Below are positions 60,606 to 64,000 of a stretch of DNA of 64,000 nt, in pieces. Under the pieces are notes generated by a model that was given only the letters and a program-made list of their open reading frames with translations, was not told the origin of the DNA and ran no database searches. Position 1 is the first letter of the stretch. Every line of letters starts with the position of its first letter. The position numbers were made by a program, and so were the translations under genes. This stretch comes from Membranipora membranacea (Eukaryota > Bryozoa > Gymnolaemata > Cheilostomatida > Membraniporidae): NCBI GenBank assembly GCA_914767715.1, contig OU612066.1, positions 29,918,283-29,982,282 on the forward strand. The letters are read 5' to 3'.

Positions 60606-62996
60606 TTACTCAATCCCGACAGGAGGCAAATAACCTAAAACAGACAGATACACAATAAATACCTGAGCTCACATACTGTATATTAGAAACATTACATCAA
60701 AGACTTCCCAAGGACCAATACAATGCACCTCTTATGAGAGGCACTTTTTTCCACCATCAATAATAATAATTCAACGCTCTACTTGACATGAATTATACAT
60801 GCCAAGCATTAAATTTGTCTGCCATGCAAATCTGACATAACTTGACTGACTCTAACATGCATTGGTCTTTGGGTAGTCCCTAAAGACCGGCCTACTGATC
60901 TATAACTTTCTTTTTAAGGTGTAATATACTGATCATTGACCTTACCTGGTGCTGGTTCAAAGAAACGAGGTACAGGTTTATCTGAAACCAACAGACAAAC
61001 AATAATGATCAATGTAGTTTCATTAAATTCATAAAAATAATGCTCAATACATAAATATACAAAGCTGGCATATGAAAAATAACACTTTTAATGGGTTGAG
61101 GTCCAAAAGTCTTGACGGTAATCTCACCTGTAGGCGGCCCTAAGAATAGGGGTCCGTGTGGTGTAACACAGAGTGCTCTCATGGTAGGATTTGGTTGCTT
61201 GGAGCCGCTAAGTTTCACCCAGAGACAGCTCAGGAAATTATTGACGACACCTATTACTCGGTGCTCACTCCATGGATCGTTAACAGCACAACCAGTCATC
61301 ACCGTTCTGATGGATACAAATAGTCTTATTTGTGATGTTGACTGAAGATAATTTTGAACACATCAGAAATAAGAAAAAAAGCCACCATAAAAGTCTCACA
61401 ACTTGAGTGGTTAAAAATAACTTGAATTGCATCATTTGTAACATTTGATAAACTGGTGAGGAATTTAATTTTCACACAGAGCTTCCGACCTATCTTTTAC
61501 TCTACGTATAAAAAAACAATGCAAGGTGAGTCGCTACCTTACCCACGAGGACAGAACATGTTTGTCGCCTCTGCCATACCTTCAGCCTTAATGCCTCTCT
61601 TAGCCGCAAAATTCTCAGCTGCCGAACACACAGCTGTCGCCTTAAGATAAAGATACTATGAGAGATGATACGTGTTTTATCAATGTGAGGACTATAATTA
61701 TATACTTTGTTCAAGACTGTAATGATCAACTCGAACTACATATATTCATCGTTTCCTCTGTTCAACACATTTTCCAAACAAATTCACAAAATAAAGCTCT
61801 TAAAATTTAATCAGTTATTTAAAAATGACACTGATCAGTACAGATAAAATTAAAAGGTACACTTTATCTGAAAACCAAGCAAGTATTTTCACTTACAATA
61901 GAGGGAACTGTTGCATTTGCTGAGTTGTGCACAGTGCAGGTGGTTGGAGACTCAAACATGGCGTCATCACAGTTTGACTTGTCCTTACAGAAGCATTGAA
62001 CTGCCAACATTTTTGCTAAAAAACAAGTCAGGTTATGAGTAAAATACTATTGCTAGCTTGTGATCAGGATGTAGACAGCATTTGTCTTATACACATTATA
62101 TGATTTCACCTCTGCAATTTGATACAGAGTTAATGGAATTTAGATATCATGACAACTCAGCATTTTCTAAATTACTCACACACTAATGTAAATTGCAACT
62201 CAACCCTGGATTCGGTGTGGCATGACTTTTAAAATCCGAATAAGATAAAATGAGTTTATAAACAGCAAAGTGAAAGTTGGTTTTTAGCTCAAATGATATC
62301 TAGCTCTCTATGTTACAAAAGTAAATACCTGGACATGTGGCGGTGGAAGAGGAATCATCTTCACGCTCAGACGGCGGTCCTAAAATAATTCAAAATATGT
62401 CTTTACTGTGATATTCATAACTGAACATGCTTGATATATTGAACAGTCAGGCTTATAGTATGTGCCTTGACTTAAATCAAGGAGTCAAACTCCTTGCTCA
62501 AATCCACTGTGCAATATAAAAATGATAAAACACTAACGTACTCATAGTCAAGGGGCTCAGCATTTTCTTTATGAAAATAAAATAGTTAATCATATTTGGT
62601 TGACTTGAGTTTTTGTACCTTGTATTTGAATCCCAAAAGGATGTGCAGCTGGTGCTACTTCCGGACCTGAATGAGTAAATCCATGTGCTGCCCAGGTGCT
62701 TGTACCTGTGGAACTACCCACAAATGTATCCAGTGTATTGCCATCATGCATTTAAACATGTTTTAAAAAAAAATGGGAAAATGTGAGGTTGCTCTCTGTC
62801 AATTGCCTGACCTGTCATGGACATCAAAGCATTAACTTCATTATTAATGGCGTGTTTTTGCACAAGTCAAATTACACTGTTGCAAGCTAATATGAAAATT
62901 TCATGTTCGACGATAACTACGATCATCTCAGTTACCTGTAAGTTCCAGCAGAGTAAGTATGCTCAACGAGAGCAGGGTATTGTCAGGTCTCCTCAT
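60606..62996 (-). CDS. Small secreted protein with two PCSK9 C-terminal-like (V) modules
   Basis: Exons in transcript order: 62996-62936, 62705-62619, 62379-62329, 62015-61897, 61640-61543, 61306-61128, 60981-60946 and 60634-60606. They give 219 residues, all in phase. Residues 1-21 (MRRPDNTLLSLSILTLLELT) are a signal peptide. After a short linker comes module 1, from CPAKMLAVQCFCKDKSNCDD to TVPSIATAVC. Module 2 runs from FCPRGTVMTGCAV over WSEHRVIGVV to TMRALC. The pattern CPxG..(L/M)TGC, a D/W-containing loop, and a closing A.A.C is that of the V modules at the C-terminus of PCSK9. No subtilisin-like protease is encoded. The tail is Pro-rich. A donor-like AAG/GTAAGT three bases past the stop codon suggests the transcript may continue. 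The family assignment is by cysteine pattern and motif, and the function is unknown. Confidence 0.68.
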
Positions 62997-63465
62997 TTCT
63001 GCTACTCCCCACTTTCAGCTATGTGATACAAGTTGTATGACCTGGGCTCTTGTATACCAAATCTAAAGCAATAAGAACATCTAAAACATGTGCTGCACAA
63101 AGCTTTCATTTTGGCTGAGGAATACCAAAAACAAACTCAAGTACAATGGGTCAGTCAAAAAGTTCATGCAAAACAGCGACAGCTAGGTTTAACTGCTAAA
63201 TTGTTGTACATATGAGTTCTTTGCAAGGATGAAATAACTATATTGAGTATGTTTATATGCCACGGCTTCTGTCAGTTAAAGTAGGCGAGGATATTTGGGC
63301 TAAATAGTTGCAAATATTTTGCTAACACCCCTTGTATTTAGTCTTAAAATTTGACAAATCACACAATGTTCCATCAAGCAGCAAGACGTCACACTCACGC
63401 AGCAAGCGGCAATCAGGTGATCACAGGATTATATGATATTCTAATATTGATGAGATTCTAATATT
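62997..63465. other. Presumed promoter side of the V-module gene
   Basis: No coding exon was found. The left border of the third zinc-finger copy lies at about 63466, where ATTCTAATATTGATGAG is repeated twice in tandem. Confidence 0.45.
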
Positions 63466-64000
63466 GATGAGATTCTTAAAGTTGACCTCTATTTGTTTCT
63501 GTATATTGAGAGAAAGGCCACCATGCAGTGATAGGATTTCATCTCTGCCATCACCAAACTTAGAGGCTAAGAATGTGACCTGGTATCCCTGCTGGTGAAC
63601 AGACTCAACATGTAGAAAGGAAATTATTGGGCATAAGGAGTTTGTCAGATCAAAACATCTCCTTAGATCTTTTTATTTTTTTATTTTCCTGTTTCATCTT
63701 TCACTCTTGCATGCAATTAATTTAGTTAAAATGTAATAAGCTCCTCTCGGTTTTGATGGCGTAAAAATCATGTAGCATGATAAATTATGTAACCGGAGAA
63801 AGGGGAAATATGAAAAACTCACCACCCCTGAAAGAAGCTGACTTATGAATGCTGATAATTTTTGTCCTTCGTCAGAACTTGGCTCCATGGTAATACCGAA
63901 ACCTTTGTCTACAAAATTTAATTTTCAGCATTTAATGGTCAGCAGTGTAAATATATACTGTTATACCTCACTTATAGGGCAACGGGCTTGATGAGTGAAG
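63466..64000 (-). pseudogene. 5' fragment of a third zinc-finger copy (copy C), cut by the window edge
   Basis: Exon 1 (63888-63823, MEPSSDEGQKLSAFISQLLS…) and its donor are intact and almost identical to copy A. The second-exon counterpart (63609-63466) is open, but its acceptor has changed from CAG to CAT at 63610 and its 3' end runs into unrelated sequence, so the donor and third exon are missing. The intron and at least 110 bases upstream of the ATG are also nearly identical to copy A, which means this is a recent genomic duplication and not a retrocopy. Confidence 0.8.

Overview
The window is animal nuclear DNA. Every recognisable gene is split by short GT-AG introns, base composition is AT-rich, and the products are metazoan: a nuclear receptor of the COUP-TF type, an ORP5/8-type lipid-transfer protein, a secreted protein with a discoidin-like domain, and a C2H2 zinc-finger family. 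It looks like a compact invertebrate genome. A divergent COUP-TF next to an oxalate/formate-antiporter-like MFS carrier would fit a cnidarian or another early-branching animal, but that placement is inference.

Layout. (1) 1835-7325, + strand: the last nine exons of an ORP5/ORP8-type gene, ending in a membrane anchor; the PH-domain exons lie outside the window. (2) 8543-13136, - strand: a complete seven-exon COUP-TF-like (NR2F) gene. (3) 14626-24346, - strand: a 15-exon gene for a seven-bladed RCC1 propeller with a long disordered tail. (4) 26309-31780, - strand: a nine-exon MFS transporter. (5) 31800-42450: repeat-rich, with a decayed LINE (reverse transcriptase on the - strand), a second LINE 3' end, two minisatellites, several foldback elements and an element with terminal inverted repeats that holds a tRNA-like sequence; one orphan ankyrin exon lies here. 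(6) 42456-46238, - strand: a six-exon secreted protein with a discoidin-like domain, whose introns hold a LINE fragment, a 31-bp minisatellite and a relic foldback. (7) 48242-55614 and 63466-64000, - strand: three copies of one zinc-finger gene, of which one is largely intact, one is a frameshifted pseudogene and one is a 5' fragment cut by the window edge. (8) 59182-62996, - strand: a small secreted protein made only of cysteine-rich modules resembling the C-terminal V modules of PCSK9, followed by a broken second copy and a stray related exon.

The genes have unrelated roles (lipid transfer at membrane contacts, transcription, transport, secretion) and no operon is apparent. Exon borders were set by eye from reading-frame phase and GT/AG sites. 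Phase closes across every junction of the intact models, which is the main support for them. The most notable items are the protease-free PCSK9-C-like protein, the zinc-finger copies at three stages of decay, and a 1.25-kb near-palindromic foldback element with a diverged relative 4.8 kb away.
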